A stretch of 64,000 nt of DNA from Chlorobiaceae bacterium (GCA_013334965.1 JAAXWO010000012.1:22176-86175); one strand, 5' to 3'. Counted from the first letter of the stretch, positions 20,673 through 32,296 are shown. Program-made: numbers and translations. The notes: a model not told the origin generated them from the letters alone.

Positions 20673-23237
20673 ATGAGTCTCATCAGTCAGTATCGCGCCC
20701 ACACCCAAGAGCGCGCACAACTTGGCATTCCACCGTTACCGCTCACCGCTGAGCAGGCCGTCGAACTTGTCGCTCTTCTCAAGGAGAATCCTGTTCAGGA
20801 GCAGGAGTATCTTCTCGACCTGTTCAGGAACCATATCAGCCCCGGTGTCGACGACGCAGCTTTCGAAAAAGCCTCGTTCCTCGATGCGATCATTCGCGGA
20901 GATGCCTCATGTGCGGTCATAACCCCTGTCGAAGCCGTAGGTATCCTCGGTACCATGCTCGGCGGTTACAACGTCAAACCGCTTGTCGATGCGCTCGGCC
21001 ACGCAGACCAGGGCGTTGCTGAAGCAGCGGCGCAGGCACTGAAGTCGACCCTGCTCGTCTACGACTCATTCGATGCGGTAGTCGCGCTCTCCAGCACCAA
21101 CAGATTCGCCAAAGAGGTCCTCGATTCCTGGGCAAACGGCGAATGGTTCACTTCGCAGCCGACCCTGCCGGAAAAAATGACCCTGACGGTATTCAAGGTT
21201 CCGGGTGAGACCAACACCGACGATCTTTCTCCGGCTGGTGAAGCCTTTACCCGAAGCGATATTCCCATGCACGCACTGAGCATGCTTCGCTCGAAGATGG
21301 ACGATCCGATCGGAACCATCGCCGCCCTCAAGGCAAAAGGCCATCCTCTTGCCTACGTCGGTGATGTCGTCGGTACCGGTTCAAGCCGCAAATCTGGCAT
21401 CAACTCCGTCCAGTGGCATCTCGGCGTGGATATTCCTGCCGTACCGAACAAGCGCACCAGCGGCGTCGTGATCGGCGGCATCGTAGCCCCCATTTTCTTC
21501 AACACGGCAGAAGATTCCGGCGCGCTTCCGATCCAGGCTGACGTTACGGCCATGGAAACCGGCGACGTCATCGATGTCTATCCATACAAGGGCACGATCG
21601 AAAAGAACGGACAGCGGATCTCCACATTCACGCTTGAACCGAACACGCTTGCCGATGAGGTAAGGGCGGGAGGACGCATTACGCTCATCATCGGACGTAA
21701 CCTGACCCGCAAGGCCCGCAAGGTGCTCGGGCTCGGCGACGAATCGATCTTCAGCAAGCCCGAACAGCCTGCCGACTCCGGGAAAGGCTACACCCTCGCC
21801 CAGAAGATGATCGGCAAGGCATGCGGCCTTCCCGGCGTGCGACCCGGCATGTACGTCGAAGCCGAAACACTGACCGTCGGCTCACAGGACACCACCGGCC
21901 CGATGACCAGGGACGAGATCAAGGAGCTTGCCGCCCTCAGCTTCAGCTCAGACCTCTTCATGCAGAGCTTCTGCCATACTGCGGCCTACCCGAAACCCTC
22001 CGACGTGCAGATGCACCGGACATTGCCCTACTTCATCATGAGCAGGGGCGGCGTCTCCCTCAAACCGGGCGACGGAGTCATCCACACATGGTTGAACCGC
22101 ATGGTGCTTCCCGACACACTCGGCACCGGCGGCGACTCGCACACCCGTTTCCCGATCGGCGTCTCGTTTCCTGCCGGTTCAGGCCTTGTCGCTTTCGCCG
22201 GTGTGACCGGCACGATGCCGCTGAACGTGCCAGAGTCAGTACTCGTCAGGTTCAAGGGCGAACTCCAGCCGGGCATCACCCTGCGCGACCTGGTTAACGC
22301 AATCCCTTACGTAGCGATCAGGAAAGGGCTGCTGACCGTCCAGAAGAAAGGCAAGAAGAACATCTTCGCCGGAACGATCCTTGAAATCGAAGGGTTGCCG
22401 AAGCTCAAGGTTGAGCAGGCCTTCGAGCTTTCAGACGCTTCCGCCGAGAGGAGTTCTGCTGCCTGCACCGTTCGTCTCGACAAAGAGCCGGTGATCGAAT
22501 ATCTCGAATCCAACGTCAAGCTCCTCGAACAGATGATCGACGAAGGTTACGGAGATGCGGCCACCATCAGCCGTCGTATCGGCAAGATGAAGGAGTGGCT
22601 CGCCGATCCGCAGCTGCTCGAACCGGACAGCGATGCAGAATATGCAGCAGTCATCGAAATCGACATGTCTGAAATCAAGGAGCCGATCCTTGCCTGCCCG
22701 AACGATCCTGACGATGTGATGACCCTCAGCGAGGTCCTCGCCGATGCGAAACGCCCGAAAAACATCGATGAAGTCTTCGTGGGAAGCTGCATGACCAACA
22801 TCGGTCACTTCCGCGCTCTCGGCGAAGTGCTTCGCGGCAAAGGTCACGCAAAAGCCAAGCTATGGGTTGTGCCGCCTACCAAGATGGACCTGAAAAAGCT
22901 CGCAGAAGAGGGGTATTACTCGATATTCGGTTCAGCGGGAGCCAGGGCTGAGGTGCCGGGCTGTTCGCTCTGCATGGGTAACCAGGCCCGCGTCGCAGAC
23001 AACGCCGTGGTATTTTCGACCAGCACGAGGAACTTCGACGACCGCATGGGCAAGGGCGCCCAGGTCTACCTCGGCTCAGCGGAACTGGCTGCGGTTTGTG
23101 CGCTGCTGGGTCATCTGCCCGACAAGGAGCAATATATGGAGATCGTCGGATCGTTGGCCAAAAACAGCGAGAAGGTCTATCGCTATCTCAATTTCCACGA
23201 GATCGGCAAGGAAGAGTTGCAGATGCTCGTCGATTGA
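20673..23237 (+). CDS. acnB: Aconitate hydratase B
   Basis: 854 residues from ATG 20673 ([18 protein letters not shown]), the family start, with a strong AGGGGG ribosome site; a longer frame from 20553 is not family-like. AcnB order is seen: N-terminal HEAT-like domain (about 1-150), swivelling domain with [20 protein letters not shown], then the Fe-S core with cluster cysteines in [23 protein letters not shown] and [11 protein letters not shown]. It interconverts citrate and isocitrate, in the reductive TCA cycle if the organism is a green sulfur bacterium. Monocistronic. Confidence 0.95.
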   Translation: MSLISQYRAHTQERAQLGIPPLPLTAEQAVELVALLKENPVQEQEYLLDLFRNHISPGVDDAAFEKASFLDAIIRGDASCAVITPVEAVGILGTMLGGYNVKPLVDALGHADQGVAEAAAQALKSTLLVYDSFDAVVALSSTNRFAKEVLDSWANGEWFTSQPTLPEKMTLTVFKVPGETNTDDLSPAGEAFTRSDIPMHALSMLRSKMDDPIGTIAALKAKGHPLAYVGDVVGTGSSRKSGINSVQWHLGVDIPAVPNKRTSGVVIGGIVAPIFFNTAEDSGALPIQADVTAMETGDVIDVYPYKGTIEKNGQRISTFTLEPNTLADEVRAGGRITLIIGRNLTRKARKVLGLGDESIFSKPEQPADSGKGYTLAQKMIGKACGLPGVRPGMYVEAETLTVGSQDTTGPMTRDEIKELAALSFSSDLFMQSFCHTAAYPKPSDVQMHRTLPYFIMSRGGVSLKPGDGVIHTWLNRMVLPDTLGTGGDSHTRFPIGVSFPAGSGLVAFAGVTGTMPLNVPESVLVRFKGELQPGITLRDLVNAIPYVAIRKGLLTVQKKGKKNIFAGTILEIEGLPKLKVEQAFELSDASAERSSAACTVRLDKEPVIEYLESNVKLLEQMIDEGYGDAATISRRIGKMKEWLADPQLLEPDSDAEYAAVIEIDMSEIKEPILACPNDPDDVMTLSEVLADAKRPKNIDEVFVGSCMTNIGHFRALGEVLRGKGHAKAKLWVVPPTKMDLKKLAEEGYYSIFGSAGARAEVPGCSLCMGNQARVADNAVVFSTSTRNFDDRMGKGAQVYLGSAELAAVCALLGHLPDKEQYMEIVGSLAKNSEKVYRYLNFHEIGKEELQMLVD

Positions 23238-23377
23238 TGGCGTATTATTTTAATCCGCACAGAATTGAGTCTTATTGAACCATTCAGTGTGTTTTTTTGA
23301 AAAATCGCTGTTTTTGATTATTATACGTGAGCTGAACAAGCTGTTATATTTATTCGAAACCAAAATGCATTCGAACC

Positions 23378-23584
23378 ATGAAAAAACTTCTCGTGTTCCT
23401 GTTCCTCATGAGCTCAGTTTCATTTGTTGGCTGCGCACAGAAAGCCGAACAGCCTGCTGCTGAAGCACCGAAAACCGAAGCTGCTCCGGCACCTGCCGCT
23501 GCTCCTGCTGCACCTGCAGCTCCTGCTGAGCAGGCTGCTCCTGCTGCTGCTCCTGCTGCTCCTGCTGCACCTGCTGCAAAATAA
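23378..23584 (+). CDS. Small Ala/Pro-rich lipoprotein
   Basis: 68 residues. A lipoprotein signal peptide (MKKLLVFLFLMSSVSFVGC, lipobox FVGC with Cys19) is followed by a low-complexity tail of alternating Ala-Pro and Glu that ends in PAAK. The tail is encoded by GCTGCTCCT-type runs, prone to length change. A clear rho-independent terminator follows 21 bp after the stop, which supports real expression. The tail may be a spacer between the outer membrane and peptidoglycan; function unknown. Confidence 0.75.
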   Translation: MKKLLVFLFLMSSVSFVGCAQKAEQPAAEAPKTEAAPAPAAAPAAPAAPAEQAAPAAAPAAPAAPAAK

Positions 23585-23605
23585 GTTCCTGAATAAGGGC
23601 TTCTT

Positions 23606-23641
23606 AAAAAGAGACAGAGGAAACTCTGTCTCTTTTTTTTT
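23606..23641 (+). terminator. Rho-independent terminator after the small lipoprotein
   Basis: GAGACAGAG (23611-23619) pairs with CTCTGTCTC (23624-23632) around a GAAA tetraloop, preceded by an A-tract and followed by nine Ts. Textbook structure. Confidence 0.93.
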
Positions 23642-23693
23642 ATCCAATTTTCGCGTTGCCAACGGTTTTCAACAGGCGGAAATCGGAATGGGC

Positions 23694-23728
23694 AAAAAAA
23701 AAGACACGGTTGAGCCGTGTCTTTTTTT
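23694..23728 (-). terminator. Terminator of tRNA-Gln (bidirectional form)
   Basis: AAAGACACGG and CCGTGTCTTT pair around a short TTGAG loop, with an A-tract on the left and a T-tract on the right, so it can work on both strands. It lies directly downstream of the minus-strand tRNA-Gln. Confidence 0.9.
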
Positions 23729-23730
23729 GC

Positions 23731-23801
23731 TGAGGAGGTAGGAGTCGAACCTACAATTGTCTGATCCAGAATCAGGTGCCTTACCATTTGGCCACTCCTC
23801 A
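23731..23801 (-). tRNA. tRNA-Gln (anticodon CTG)
   Basis: Folds on the minus strand: acceptor TGAGGAG/CTCCTCA, D stem GCC/GGC, anticodon stem CCTGA/TCAGA with loop TTCTGGA (anticodon CTG), T arm GTAGG-TTCGACT-CCTAC. The closing pair of the anticodon stem is a C-A mismatch. CCA is not encoded. Confidence 0.93.
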
Positions 23802-23854
23802 ATAGCGTTGTGAATATAAGAAAATATTTAAAAATCAATCGCCTGTTTTAGAAA

Positions 23855-24739
23855 TTATTTCATGGGTAGGGCGGGCGCTTGCGGAAATACGGTGGCAAAG
23901 GCTTTGCGGGTCATTACGGCTACTTCGATCCACCCCGAATTTTTGTCTTTAAACAGCCGTTTTTCAGGTTTCAATTCATTCTCGATTTCGCAGAGGCTGG
24001 AGCAGGAGTCCAGCGTCACTGAACTTTCATTGGCCAGTTGATCTTCACTCCAATAGGTAAGGGCAGAATCGGAGCCGCAATAGTCCATGATTTCGTTGAA
24101 AACGTTTTCTGGTATCAGCCTTCTTGCGGTTGATACCTGACCTGGCGGCACGAGGTATTCGAAAATGATTTTCGAGCCGGGCGCCAGCATGGACCATTGC
24201 CCGAATATCGCCTCTCTGGATACATAATAGGAAAGTCCTTCGATGACGAGAAGTGCCGGTTCGTCTTGCCGCCATCCGGCTTCGGACAGCAGTCGTCTGC
24301 ACGTTTCGATATCCTCGACATCTGCGGAAAGGCAGGAGAGTCGGCTGTTTTCGGCAAAAGAGAGACGGTTGACCATTTTCTGTTTTTCATGCATCTGGTC
24401 ATGGTCAAGCTCGAATACCTCCAGGTTCGGGAATGTCGCTGCCAGCTCGATACCGAGCATCGAAAATCCCGCGCCAAGGATTGCAACCTGCCCGATTTGG
24501 TTATGGCCGATTATAGACGCAGCCTTTCCGGCGATGCAGAGCTTTCGATACCTGATGACCGATCCGTATTCGGCCCATATCCGGTTACATCTCTCAAACA
24601 GCTCATTTCCCCTGCTGAGGTCGAGCATTTCCGAATATTGGCGCACGGCTCCGGTGTGATAAATCTCATGACCGCACCACAGCAGCACCAGGGCGGATGT
24701 ATCGGCGATCAGCTCTCTGGTGTGTTTCGTTTTTTCCAT
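23855..24739 (-). CDS. SAM-dependent methyltransferase (leucine carboxyl methyltransferase/COG3315-like)
   Basis: 294 residues from ATG 24739 (24751 is an alternative). Motif I reads VAILGAGFSMLGIELAATFP and is followed by VFELDHDQMHEKQKM, where the acidic residue should bind the SAM ribose; LLVIEGLSYYVSREAI resembles motif IV of the family. COG3315-type enzymes methylate carboxyl or hydroxyl groups of small molecules or proteins. The substrate is unknown. It lies alone between tRNA-Gln and the divergent substrate-binding protein. Given reports of N-methyl-bacillithiol in this group, a thiol-cofactor role is possible but not shown by the sequence. Confidence 0.65.
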   Translation of the reverse strand: MEKTKHTRELIADTSALVLLWCGHEIYHTGAVRQYSEMLDLSRGNELFERCNRIWAEYGSVIRYRKLCIAGKAASIIGHNQIGQVAILGAGFSMLGIELAATFPNLEVFELDHDQMHEKQKMVNRLSFAENSRLSCLSADVEDIETCRRLLSEAGWRQDEPALLVIEGLSYYVSREAIFGQWSMLAPGSKIIFEYLVPPGQVSTARRLIPENVFNEIMDYCGSDSALTYWSEDQLANESSVTLDSCSSLCEIENELKPEKRLFKDKNSGWIEVAVMTRKAFATVFPQAPALPMK

Positions 24740-24947
24740 GGCAATTATCATTCGGTTGGTTCAAGATAATCATTACCGGAATACCATGTTTTAATGGATT
24801 GCCATTCCGGTCGATCAGGAGATTTCCTGACCGGTCATTCCTGGTTGTCCGACCTCTGCGCCAAACCAGATTTTGATGCGACATAAATTATTGCAATAAT
24901 ACGGTGTGAACCCCTATTCATGATAACCTGAACATAACAAGATCGCA

Positions 24948-25751
24948 ATGACAAGCAGCTTCTTCAGGATTCTGCTCCTGACCCTTTTATCCCTGTCGAC
25001 AATGATGTCGGGATGCAGTGAGCGCCCTCACGCCATCGAGAAAATGGATGACGCCCGATATGCCAAGATCGGCATCATGACCGGCACAACCGGTGAGATT
25101 ATCGCCAAAAACAGGTTTCCCCAGGCCGATTTGAAGCACTTTGACGACGTCATGGATGCGTTTATGGCCCTCAAATCTGGTAAGATCGACGGGATTGTCA
25201 CTACATACCTGACGGCGAACCAGCTCTGCAAGAAGAACGCCGATGTCCATTTCCTGAGCGAAGACCTTATCAGGGAGAGTGTTTCCGTTGCTGTTAGAAA
25301 AGGGAATACCGAGCTTCTTCAGGCAGCCGACGCCCTGATCGACGAGCTGAACGCCGACGGTACGATTGCCGAAATGCGCAAACGCTGGTATGACAATACG
25401 ACGGGCGATTACCAGGAGCCTGAGTACGCATTGCCTGACTCGGGTGAGCCACTGAAAATCGGCGTCAGCGCGACACGCGAACCGATGAGCTTTGTCGACA
25501 AAAACGGCAGGGTGACCGGATTTGACGGAGAACTTGCCCGGCGGTTTGCCGCAAAACTCAACAGGCCGGTAACATTTCATGACATGAAGTTCATGGCCTT
25601 GATTCCCGCCCTCGAGTCCGGCAAGGTCGATGCCGTCATCACCGGCATCTCTGAAACCGATGAGCGGAAAAAGCGGGTTGATTTCAGCAAGCCATATTTC
25701 TACATGGCACAGGTCCTGCTGGTGAAGAAGGCGGGATCAACCTCACATTAA
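24948..25751 (+). CDS. Substrate-binding lipoprotein (SBP_bac_3-like) with permuted lobes
   Basis: 267 residues. A lipoprotein signal ends at MMSGC (Cys22). Residues about 33-145 match the second half of an amino-acid binding protein (KIGIMTGTTGEIIAKN, SGKIDGIVTT, AADALIDELNADGTIAEMRKRWY), and residues about 163-263 match the first half (LKIGVSATREPMSFVDKNG, GFDGELARRFAAKL, ALESGKVDAVITGISETDERKKRVDFSKPYF). The order is therefore circularly permuted compared with GlnH-type proteins. No permease or ATPase gene is adjacent. It may bind an amino-acid-like ligand as an orphan or as a sensor. Confidence 0.75.
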   Translation: MTSSFFRILLLTLLSLSTMMSGCSERPHAIEKMDDARYAKIGIMTGTTGEIIAKNRFPQADLKHFDDVMDAFMALKSGKIDGIVTTYLTANQLCKKNADVHFLSEDLIRESVSVAVRKGNTELLQAADALIDELNADGTIAEMRKRWYDNTTGDYQEPEYALPDSGEPLKIGVSATREPMSFVDKNGRVTGFDGELARRFAAKLNRPVTFHDMKFMALIPALESGKVDAVITGISETDERKKRVDFSKPYFYMAQVLLVKKAGSTSH

Positions 25752-25902
25752 CAGCAGGCCAAGTCAGCCAAAATTCTGGTCATCCTGAATCTGACGCGGT
25801 TGGGACAGAAGGGTAAAGGAGGTCTCATCCGCCATGAGGTTAAGGTCAGTGTGTCATATGAGGAACGTTTCCTGAGTCCCTTAAGTCCAGGTTTCTGATC
25901 GG

Positions 25903-27327
25903 TTATTTCCATCCGCCTCCCAATGCTTTATAAAGGTTGACCAGGTTTGCCAGGCTTTGCTGATGGACCAGAATTTCGTTCTGTTGGGCTGCGAAGTAGG
26001 AGCGTTGGGCATCCAGCAGGGTAAGGTAGCTGTCGGTTCCCTGGTCGTAACGGGCTTTGGAGATCGTATAGGCGCTTTCGCTGGCTTTGACAAGGGCCTG
26101 CTGCGCGTTTAACTGATCGGTGTAGGTGAGGCGAGCCACCAGCGCATCCGCAACTTCCCGGAAGGCGTTCTGGATGCTTTTCTCGTATTTGGCAGCGGCA
26201 ATCTCCCGGTTGGTTTTTGCCAGGTTGAGGTTGGACCATAGGCGTTCTCCCTGGAAGATCGGCAGCACTACCTGGGGCGCGAAGCTCCAGGCGCCTCCTG
26301 ATCCGGCCAGAAACAGGCTGGAGAGGCTGTCGCTGGCAAAACCGGCAGATCCGGTAAGGCTGATGATGGGGAAGAACGCTGCACGTGCCGCCCCGATATT
26401 GGCGTTTTCACCTTTCAGGACATATTCTGCCTGGCGGACATCCGGACGGTCAAGCAAAACCGTGGATGGAACACCCTCAGGAAGTGTCTCCATTACGGAA
26501 ACAGAACCGAGGCTTTCCGGCTTGAGGAGCTCCGGATCGATCTCCTTTCCCACCAGAAGGGTAAGGGCATTTTTGTCCTGTTCCACCTGGCGCTGATATT
26601 GGGCGCGGTTTGCCCTTGCGGTTTCAACCTGGGTGGCGGCTTGTGACACATCCAGCTGGGACCTGGCTCCCAAATCATAGCTGCGCTTGATGAGGTCGTA
26701 GGAGTCAAGCTGGGTTTTGAGCGTGCTTTCGGTCAGTTGAAGCAGTTCGACATCGGCAAGATAGGTCAGGTAGGCGTTGGCAACTTCAGCGACCAAGGTG
26801 GTCTGGGCGGCTCTGCGCCCCTCTGCCGTGGCCAGGTACTGGTTTATCGCCCGGTTGCCGAGGCTGCGTACGCGGCCGAAAAGATCCAGCTCATAAGCTG
26901 TGATACCGATGTTGGCGCCATAGACAGAGGTGATTTCAGGATGTCCCGTCGTACTGGAGTTTTCCGATGAGCGTTGGCGCAAAGCGCTGCCCGATGCGTT
27001 TATCGAAGGCAGAAGATCTGATCGCTGTATGCGGTAAGAGGCGCGGGCAGCTTCAATGTTGAGCGTCGCCACCCTCAGGTCGCGGTTATTGGCCAGCGAG
27101 CTTTCAATCAGGCTTTGAAGCTTTGGGGATTTGAACATGTTCCGCCAACCGATATCGGCAACATGCGGTTGTTCTGCAGTTTGGGCAGCGGTTACAGGGG
27201 CGATTCCCGAAGATGCCGGCCACTGTGCAGCAACAGGCGCGATTGGCTGATCGTAGCGCGGAGCCATGGAACATGCCGTCAGCGTGCCGGCAGCCAGAAA
27301 CAGGGGGAGCAGCTGCTTAGTGGTCAT
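25903..27327 (-). CDS. Outer membrane efflux lipoprotein, TolC/OprM (NodT) family
   Basis: 474 residues from ATG 27327, preceded by an AAGGA ribosome site (27345 is possible but lacks one). A lipoprotein signal ends at GTLTAC. Two outer-membrane efflux repeats follow, with the family segments [23 protein letters not shown] and [17 protein letters not shown] and coiled alpha-barrel helices. It forms the exit duct of the tripartite pump with the AcrB- and AcrA-like proteins; its start overlaps the end of the acrB-like gene by 11 bp. Confidence 0.92.
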   Translation of the reverse strand: MTTKQLLPLFLAAGTLTACSMAPRYDQPIAPVAAQWPASSGIAPVTAAQTAEQPHVADIGWRNMFKSPKLQSLIESSLANNRDLRVATLNIEAARASYRIQRSDLLPSINASGSALRQRSSENSSTTGHPEITSVYGANIGITAYELDLFGRVRSLGNRAINQYLATAEGRRAAQTTLVAEVANAYLTYLADVELLQLTESTLKTQLDSYDLIKRSYDLGARSQLDVSQAATQVETARANRAQYQRQVEQDKNALTLLVGKEIDPELLKPESLGSVSVMETLPEGVPSTVLLDRPDVRQAEYVLKGENANIGAARAAFFPIISLTGSAGFASDSLSSLFLAGSGGAWSFAPQVVLPIFQGERLWSNLNLAKTNREIAAAKYEKSIQNAFREVADALVARLTYTDQLNAQQALVKASESAYTISKARYDQGTDSYLTLLDAQRSYFAAQQNEILVHQQSLANLVNLYKALGGGWK

Positions 27328-30300
27328 GTTCGAATCCTTTTTCATTTTTTATTATGTCTGTTTCAGGTACAGGTTTTTTGGCGAAGCGACCCTGCACGAG
27401 GATATAAAAAAGCGGCACGAAAAAGATCGCCAGAAGCGTCCCGGATAACATCCCGCCGATCACGCCGATGCCGATGGCGTTCTGGCTTGCCGAGCCTGCG
27501 CCGGAGGAGAGCGCAAGCGGGGTAACTCCAAGAATGAAGGCCATCGAGGTCATGACAATCGGTCGCAGACGTCGTCCTGCTGCCGTTAAGGCGGCTTCTT
27601 TCAGGTTCATCCCGTTTTCGTAGAGCGATTTTGCGAACTCAACGATGAGGATGGCGTTTTTTGCCGTCAACCCGACCGTGGTCAGAAGTCCTACCTTGAA
27701 GTAGACGTCGTTGGAAAGACCGGCAAGGAAGGTTGCCAGCACTGCACCCAGAACGCCGAGAGGAACCACCAGCATGACGGCAAGCGGCACGCTCCAGCTT
27801 TCGTAAAGGGCCGCAAGGCACAAGAAGACGAAGAGCAGTGACAGCGTGTACAGCATCAGGGTTTGCTGACCTGCAGCGCGCTCTTCGTAGGAAAGGCCGG
27901 TCCACTCAATTCTGAAGCCTTCAGGCAGTTTTGACGCCAATTCTGTCATTTTGGCCATCGCGTCGCCTGAACTTACGCCGGGCGACGGGGCTCCCTGGAT
28001 ATTCATCGACGAAACCCCGTTAAAGCGCTCAAGTTTGGACGACCCGAAGCTCCAGCGACCGGTAGAGAATGCCGAAAAGGGAACCATTTCGCCACCGGCA
28101 TTACGAACGTGCCAGATGTTCACATCGGCAGGGTTCATGCGGTAGGGAGCGTCGCTCTGCATGAACACTTTCTTGATTCGTCCTTCATGAAGGAAATCAT
28201 TGACGTAGGCCGAACCCCAGGCAGTTTGAAGCGTGGTATTGATGTCTGCTATGGATACGCCAAGGGCGCTGGCTTTCTCATGGTCAATGTCCACCTTGTA
28301 TTGAGGCACATCTTCAAGGCCGTTGGGTCGCACGCCGCTTAAGGCGGGGCTTTTAGAGGCCATGCCCAGCAACTGGTTTCGGGCGGCCATCAGGGCTTCG
28401 TGTCCTTTGCCGTTACGATCGAGAAGCTGGAGGTCAAAGCCGGAAGAGTTGCCAAGTTCCATCACGGCAGGTGGGAAAAATGCAAAGATCATGGCGTCTT
28501 TAACGCTTGAGAGGGCGCCCATGGTGCGTCCGGCTATCGATGCGACATCCTGTCCCTTGTCTTTACGGGCGCTCCAGTCTTTGAGCTGTACGAACCCCAT
28601 GGCGGAGTTTTGACCCTGTCCGGCAAAACTGAAACCGATTACACTGAAGATGCTTTCAACCGACTTTTTTTCCTTTACGAGAAGGTAATCCTCCATTGCC
28701 TTAACGCTTTCAAGCGTACGCTCCTTGGTCGCCCCGGATGGGGTTGAAACCTGGACGAACATGAAGCCCTGGTCTTCATCCGGCAGGAAGGAGGTAGGGA
28801 TTCGCATGAATACGAGGCTCATCAGCACGATGGCCAGCGAGAACGCAATCATCGATCTGCCGACTTTTCCGGTCATGATTCCTGCTCCGCTTACATAACT
28901 GTCGCGGCTTCGGTTGAATAATTTGTTGAACCAGGCGAAGAAACGTCCGAGCTTCCCGTTGCCATGCATGTGCTCATCCTTCTTCAGCGGTTTGAGGATG
29001 CTCGCGCACAGGGCCGGTGTCAAAATCAGGGCAACCAGCACAGAGAGAAGCATGGCTGAGACGATGGTGATGGAGAACTGACGGTAAATGGTCCCGGTCG
29101 AGCCTTTAAAGAAGGCCATCGGTACGAATACCGCTGAAAGAACCAGGGCAATTCCTATCAGGGCGCTGGAAATCTGCTTCATGGATTTTCGTGTGGCTTC
29201 CACGGGAGAGAGTTTTTCCTCCTCCATAATGCGCTCGACGTTTTCAACAACGACAATGGCGTCATCCACCAGCAAGCCGATGGCAAGGACCATGGCGAAC
29301 ATGCTGAGGGTGTTGATCGAGTAGCCGAAGGCTGCCAATACCCCGAATGTTCCCAACAGCACGACGGGCACCGCGATTGTGGGAACCAGAGTCGCGCGGA
29401 AGTTCTGAAGGAACAGGAACATGACGAGGAATACCAGGATAATGGCTTCGATCAAGGTGTGGACAACTCCTTCGATCGATGTTTTCACAAACGGGGTCGT
29501 ATCAAACGGGTAAACGACTTGAACTCCGGGGGGCAGCAACGTCTTGAGTTCTTCCATCTTGGCTTTCACCAGCTCTGCGGTTTTCAGTGCATTGGCCCCG
29601 GTTGCCAGGCTGATGGCCAGGCCTGATGCGGGTTTGCCGTTGAAGCGCGTCGTCATGTCATAGTTTTGAACTCCCAGTTCGATGCGGGCTACATCCTTAA
29701 GGCGAACCTGAGAACCGTCGGCATTGACCTTCAGCATGATTTTCTCGAAATCGGCAACGCTCTTCAGTCGGGATTGGGCCGTAATGGTGGCGTTGAGCTG
29801 CTGTCCGGGAACGGAGGGAGTTCCCCCCAGTTGACCTGCAGAAACGTCGGCGTTCTGGGCGCTGATTGCCGCCTGCACCTCGGTGGTGGTGAGGTTGAAA
29901 CTGGCCAGCCTGTGGGGATCAAGCCAGATGCGCATGGAATAAGGCTGTCCGAACACCTGGATGTTTCCGACGCCGGGGACGCGACTTAACGGATCAAGAA
30001 CCTTTGAGTTGAGGAAATCATTCATGGCGAATTCATCGACCGTGCCATTGGCCGAGTAGACGCCGACAACCATCAGGAATCCGGTTTCCCCCTTGGTGAC
30101 GCGGACCCCTTGTTGCTGGACTTGCTGGGGCAGATTCGACATTATGGCCTGCAACTTGTTCTGGACCTGGACCTGGGCAATATCGGGGTTGGCTTCCGGT
30201 TCGAATGTCACAGTCAGGGAGACATTTCCGTTGGAATCGCTGTTGGCGTTGAAATAACGGAGGTGATCGATGCCGGTCAGCGCCTGCTCGATAACCTGGG

Positions 30301-30484
30301 TTACGCTGTTTTCGACCGCTTCTGCAGAGGCTCCAGGATATGAGGCGTTAATATTGATGGTCGGTGCCGCGATCCGCGGATACTGTTCAATCGGCAGGGT
30401 CTGGATGGCAATAACGCCTGCGAGCATTATGCAGATGGAAATCACCCATGCAAAAACCGGGCGGTTTATGAAAAATCCGGACAT
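27317..30484 (-). CDS. RND efflux pump, AcrB/MexB (HAE1) family
   Basis: 1055 residues with 12 transmembrane segments and two large periplasmic loops. Proton-relay residues are visible: the Asp pair in [20 protein letters not shown] and the Lys in [19 protein letters not shown]. The start [20 protein letters not shown] and [20 protein letters not shown] are typical of hydrophobe/multidrug exporters. It trades protons for drugs or other amphiphiles. It lies between the adaptor (27-bp gap) and the outer-membrane gene (overlap). Confidence 0.95.
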   Translation of the reverse strand: MSGFFINRPVFAWVISICIMLAGVIAIQTLPIEQYPRIAAPTININASYPGASAEAVENSVTQVIEQALTGIDHLRYFNANSDSNGNVSLTVTFEPEANPDIAQVQVQNKLQAIMSNLPQQVQQQGVRVTKGETGFLMVVGVYSANGTVDEFAMNDFLNSKVLDPLSRVPGVGNIQVFGQPYSMRIWLDPHRLASFNLTTTEVQAAISAQNADVSAGQLGGTPSVPGQQLNATITAQSRLKSVADFEKIMLKVNADGSQVRLKDVARIELGVQNYDMTTRFNGKPASGLAISLATGANALKTAELVKAKMEELKTLLPPGVQVVYPFDTTPFVKTSIEGVVHTLIEAIILVFLVMFLFLQNFRATLVPTIAVPVVLLGTFGVLAAFGYSINTLSMFAMVLAIGLLVDDAIVVVENVERIMEEEKLSPVEATRKSMKQISSALIGIALVLSAVFVPMAFFKGSTGTIYRQFSITIVSAMLLSVLVALILTPALCASILKPLKKDEHMHGNGKLGRFFAWFNKLFNRSRDSYVSGAGIMTGKVGRSMIAFSLAIVLMSLVFMRIPTSFLPDEDQGFMFVQVSTPSGATKERTLESVKAMEDYLLVKEKKSVESIFSVIGFSFAGQGQNSAMGFVQLKDWSARKDKGQDVASIAGRTMGALSSVKDAMIFAFFPPAVMELGNSSGFDLQLLDRNGKGHEALMAARNQLLGMASKSPALSGVRPNGLEDVPQYKVDIDHEKASALGVSIADINTTLQTAWGSAYVNDFLHEGRIKKVFMQSDAPYRMNPADVNIWHVRNAGGEMVPFSAFSTGRWSFGSSKLERFNGVSSMNIQGAPSPGVSSGDAMAKMTELASKLPEGFRIEWTGLSYEERAAGQQTLMLYTLSLLFVFLCLAALYESWSVPLAVMLVVPLGVLGAVLATFLAGLSNDVYFKVGLLTTVGLTAKNAILIVEFAKSLYENGMNLKEAALTAAGRRLRPIVMTSMAFILGVTPLALSSGAGSASQNAIGIGVIGGMLSGTLLAIFFVPLFYILVQGRFAKKPVPETDIIKNEKGFEHDH

Positions 30485-30511
30485 GAGATTGTTTTCTTGT
30501 AATGAATGGGA

Positions 30512-31666
30512 TTATTTGGCCGGAATGGGTTTGTTGCCTGCCTCGACGCTTTTGACCGCCATGCCCGGTTGAATTTTCATGATTCCTTCCAAAACCACCT
30601 TTTCACCGGCCTTGAGTCCGTTGCTGACAATCCATTTGTCGCCGACTATTTCTGACACGGTGATCGGTCTGGGATTCACCTTGCCGTCAGTTCCGACGAC
30701 CCAGACTGAAACCGATCCGTCAGCCTGACGGGTTACGGATTTCTGGGATACAAGAATGGCCTGATCGTCTTTCCATTGCTCCAGTCTGGCATGGACAAAC
30801 ATGCCCGGAAGAATCTCGTGGTTGACGTTGGGGAATAACAGACGCAGCAGGACGGTTCCGGTGGTCGGATTGACCGTCACATCCGAGAACTTCAGCTTGC
30901 CTGGCTCGCCAAAGGGTTTTCCGTCGACCAGAAGCTGGACTGAAGCTGCCGTATCAGCTGAATTCCTGACCTTTTGATCCTGCTGGATCCTGCGCAACTG
31001 GATCATTTCCGCACTCGATTGGGAAACGTCCACATAGATGGAATCAAGCTGTTGAACAACCGCCAATGCCACACTCTGGTTGGCATTGACCAGGGCTCCT
31101 TCCGTAACCTTGGTTTCCCCTATGCGGCCGGAAATCGGCGCCATGACTTTGGTGTAGTCAAGGTTGATTTTCGCAGTTGAAACTTCGGCCTTCGCGATAG
31201 CGACGTCGGCATGGGCCTGGGCAAGGCTTGCCGTCGCGTCGTCAAACTCCTGCTTGCTGATGCCGCCGATTTTGACCAGTTCCCCGTATCGGGAGGCCTT
31301 GGCCTCAATTGACTTGACGTTGGCTTCAGCCTTGTTGAGGTTCGCACGGGCACTGTTCAACGCAGCAAGATAGGGGGCGGAGTCAATCTGGTAAAGTTGT
31401 TGGCCCTGCTTTACCATGCTGCCTTCCTCAAAGAAGCGCCGGGTAATGATGCCGCTGACCTGCGGGCGGATTTCTGCCACACGAAAGGCCGAGGTCCGGC
31501 CGGGAAGATCTTTTGTCAGAACCACCGGTTCGGTCTTCATGGTTACTACGCTGACCTCGGGTTTTCCGCCCATATCCTGACGGTTACCTGTCGGTCCCTT
31601 TGGCCACAGGAACCATCCCGCAACCACTGCGACCAGAACGACGGCGATGATGTAAGTCCTTTTCAT
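30512..31666 (-). CDS. RND efflux periplasmic adaptor, AcrA/MexA family
   Basis: 384 residues. An N-terminal membrane anchor or signal (IIAVVLVAVVAGWFLW) lacks a lipobox Cys. Then come the lipoyl halves (RPQVSGIITRRFFEEGSMVKQG and VMAPISGRIGETKVTEGALV), a coiled hairpin between them, beta-barrel and membrane-proximal domains. It links the inner-membrane pump to the outer-membrane channel. First structural gene after tetR (35 bp). Confidence 0.93.
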   Translation of the reverse strand: MKRTYIIAVVLVAVVAGWFLWPKGPTGNRQDMGGKPEVSVVTMKTEPVVLTKDLPGRTSAFRVAEIRPQVSGIITRRFFEEGSMVKQGQQLYQIDSAPYLAALNSARANLNKAEANVKSIEAKASRYGELVKIGGISKQEFDDATASLAQAHADVAIAKAEVSTAKINLDYTKVMAPISGRIGETKVTEGALVNANQSVALAVVQQLDSIYVDVSQSSAEMIQLRRIQQDQKVRNSADTAASVQLLVDGKPFGEPGKLKFSDVTVNPTTGTVLLRLLFPNVNHEILPGMFVHARLEQWKDDQAILVSQKSVTRQADGSVSVWVVGTDGKVNPRPITVSEIVGDKWIVSNGLKAGEKVVLEGIMKIQPGMAVKSVEAGNKPIPAK

Positions 31667-31701
31667 GATACAACCAATGCTTTATGCGAGTTAATAATAA
31701 T

Positions 31702-32262
31702 TCACGTTTGACTGTCTGGATAACTTGAGTACATGGTCCTGATTGAATCCAGAAACGACAGGCGTTTCTCGGCTGGCCAGTTGATGAGGCCGAACCATTC
31801 ATGGAAACTGAATCCTAGCAGGGCAAAAAAGGCCAGATATGCCGTCTGACTCTTGTCTGCACTGCCAATGGCCCTCAGGTCCTGATCCACCCACTCCTGT
31901 ATTTTTCGCTGCAGCGCCGCGTCGCTTGACATCGATGCAGAGACAGCCATTGCGACAGCTTTTTCAATATCATCCGGAACATGCTCGGCCATTTTGATGC
32001 GGGCGAAAAGCTCCGGATGGGGAGTATCGGCACACTCCTGGACAAGAGTTTCGATCTGCTCTGAATCCCGTTGAAACTGGCGGTCGATCAGTGCCTCAAG
32101 GAGGGCTGCCTTTGATTTGAAATCATACACGACGCGGGTCTTGCTTATACCGGCCTCTTTGGCCACGGCATCGATGGAAAGTCGTGCCGATCCAAGCTTG
32201 ACGACAACGCGTTCAGTGGCATCCAGGATTTCTGAGCAGGTGACTTTTTTGGTTCTGGCCAT
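31702..32262 (-). CDS. TetR-family transcriptional regulator
   Basis: 186 residues. The N-terminal helix-turn-helix (ILDATERVVVKLGSARLSIDAVAKEAGISKTRVVYDFKSK) is typical of TetR repressors; the C-terminal domain is helical and would bind an inducer. First gene of the tetR-acrA-acrB-oprM transcription unit. A perfect 16-bp palindrome 35 bp upstream is the likely autoregulatory operator, so pump expression should rise when an inducing drug binds the protein. Confidence 0.92.
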   Translation of the reverse strand: MARTKKVTCSEILDATERVVVKLGSARLSIDAVAKEAGISKTRVVYDFKSKAALLEALIDRQFQRDSEQIETLVQECADTPHPELFARIKMAEHVPDDIEKAVAMAVSASMSSDAALQRKIQEWVDQDLRAIGSADKSQTAYLAFFALLGFSFHEWFGLINWPAEKRLSFLDSIRTMYSSYPDSQT

Positions 32263-32296
32263 GATGGTTAACTCCTTTAGAAGTTCGTACCTATTT

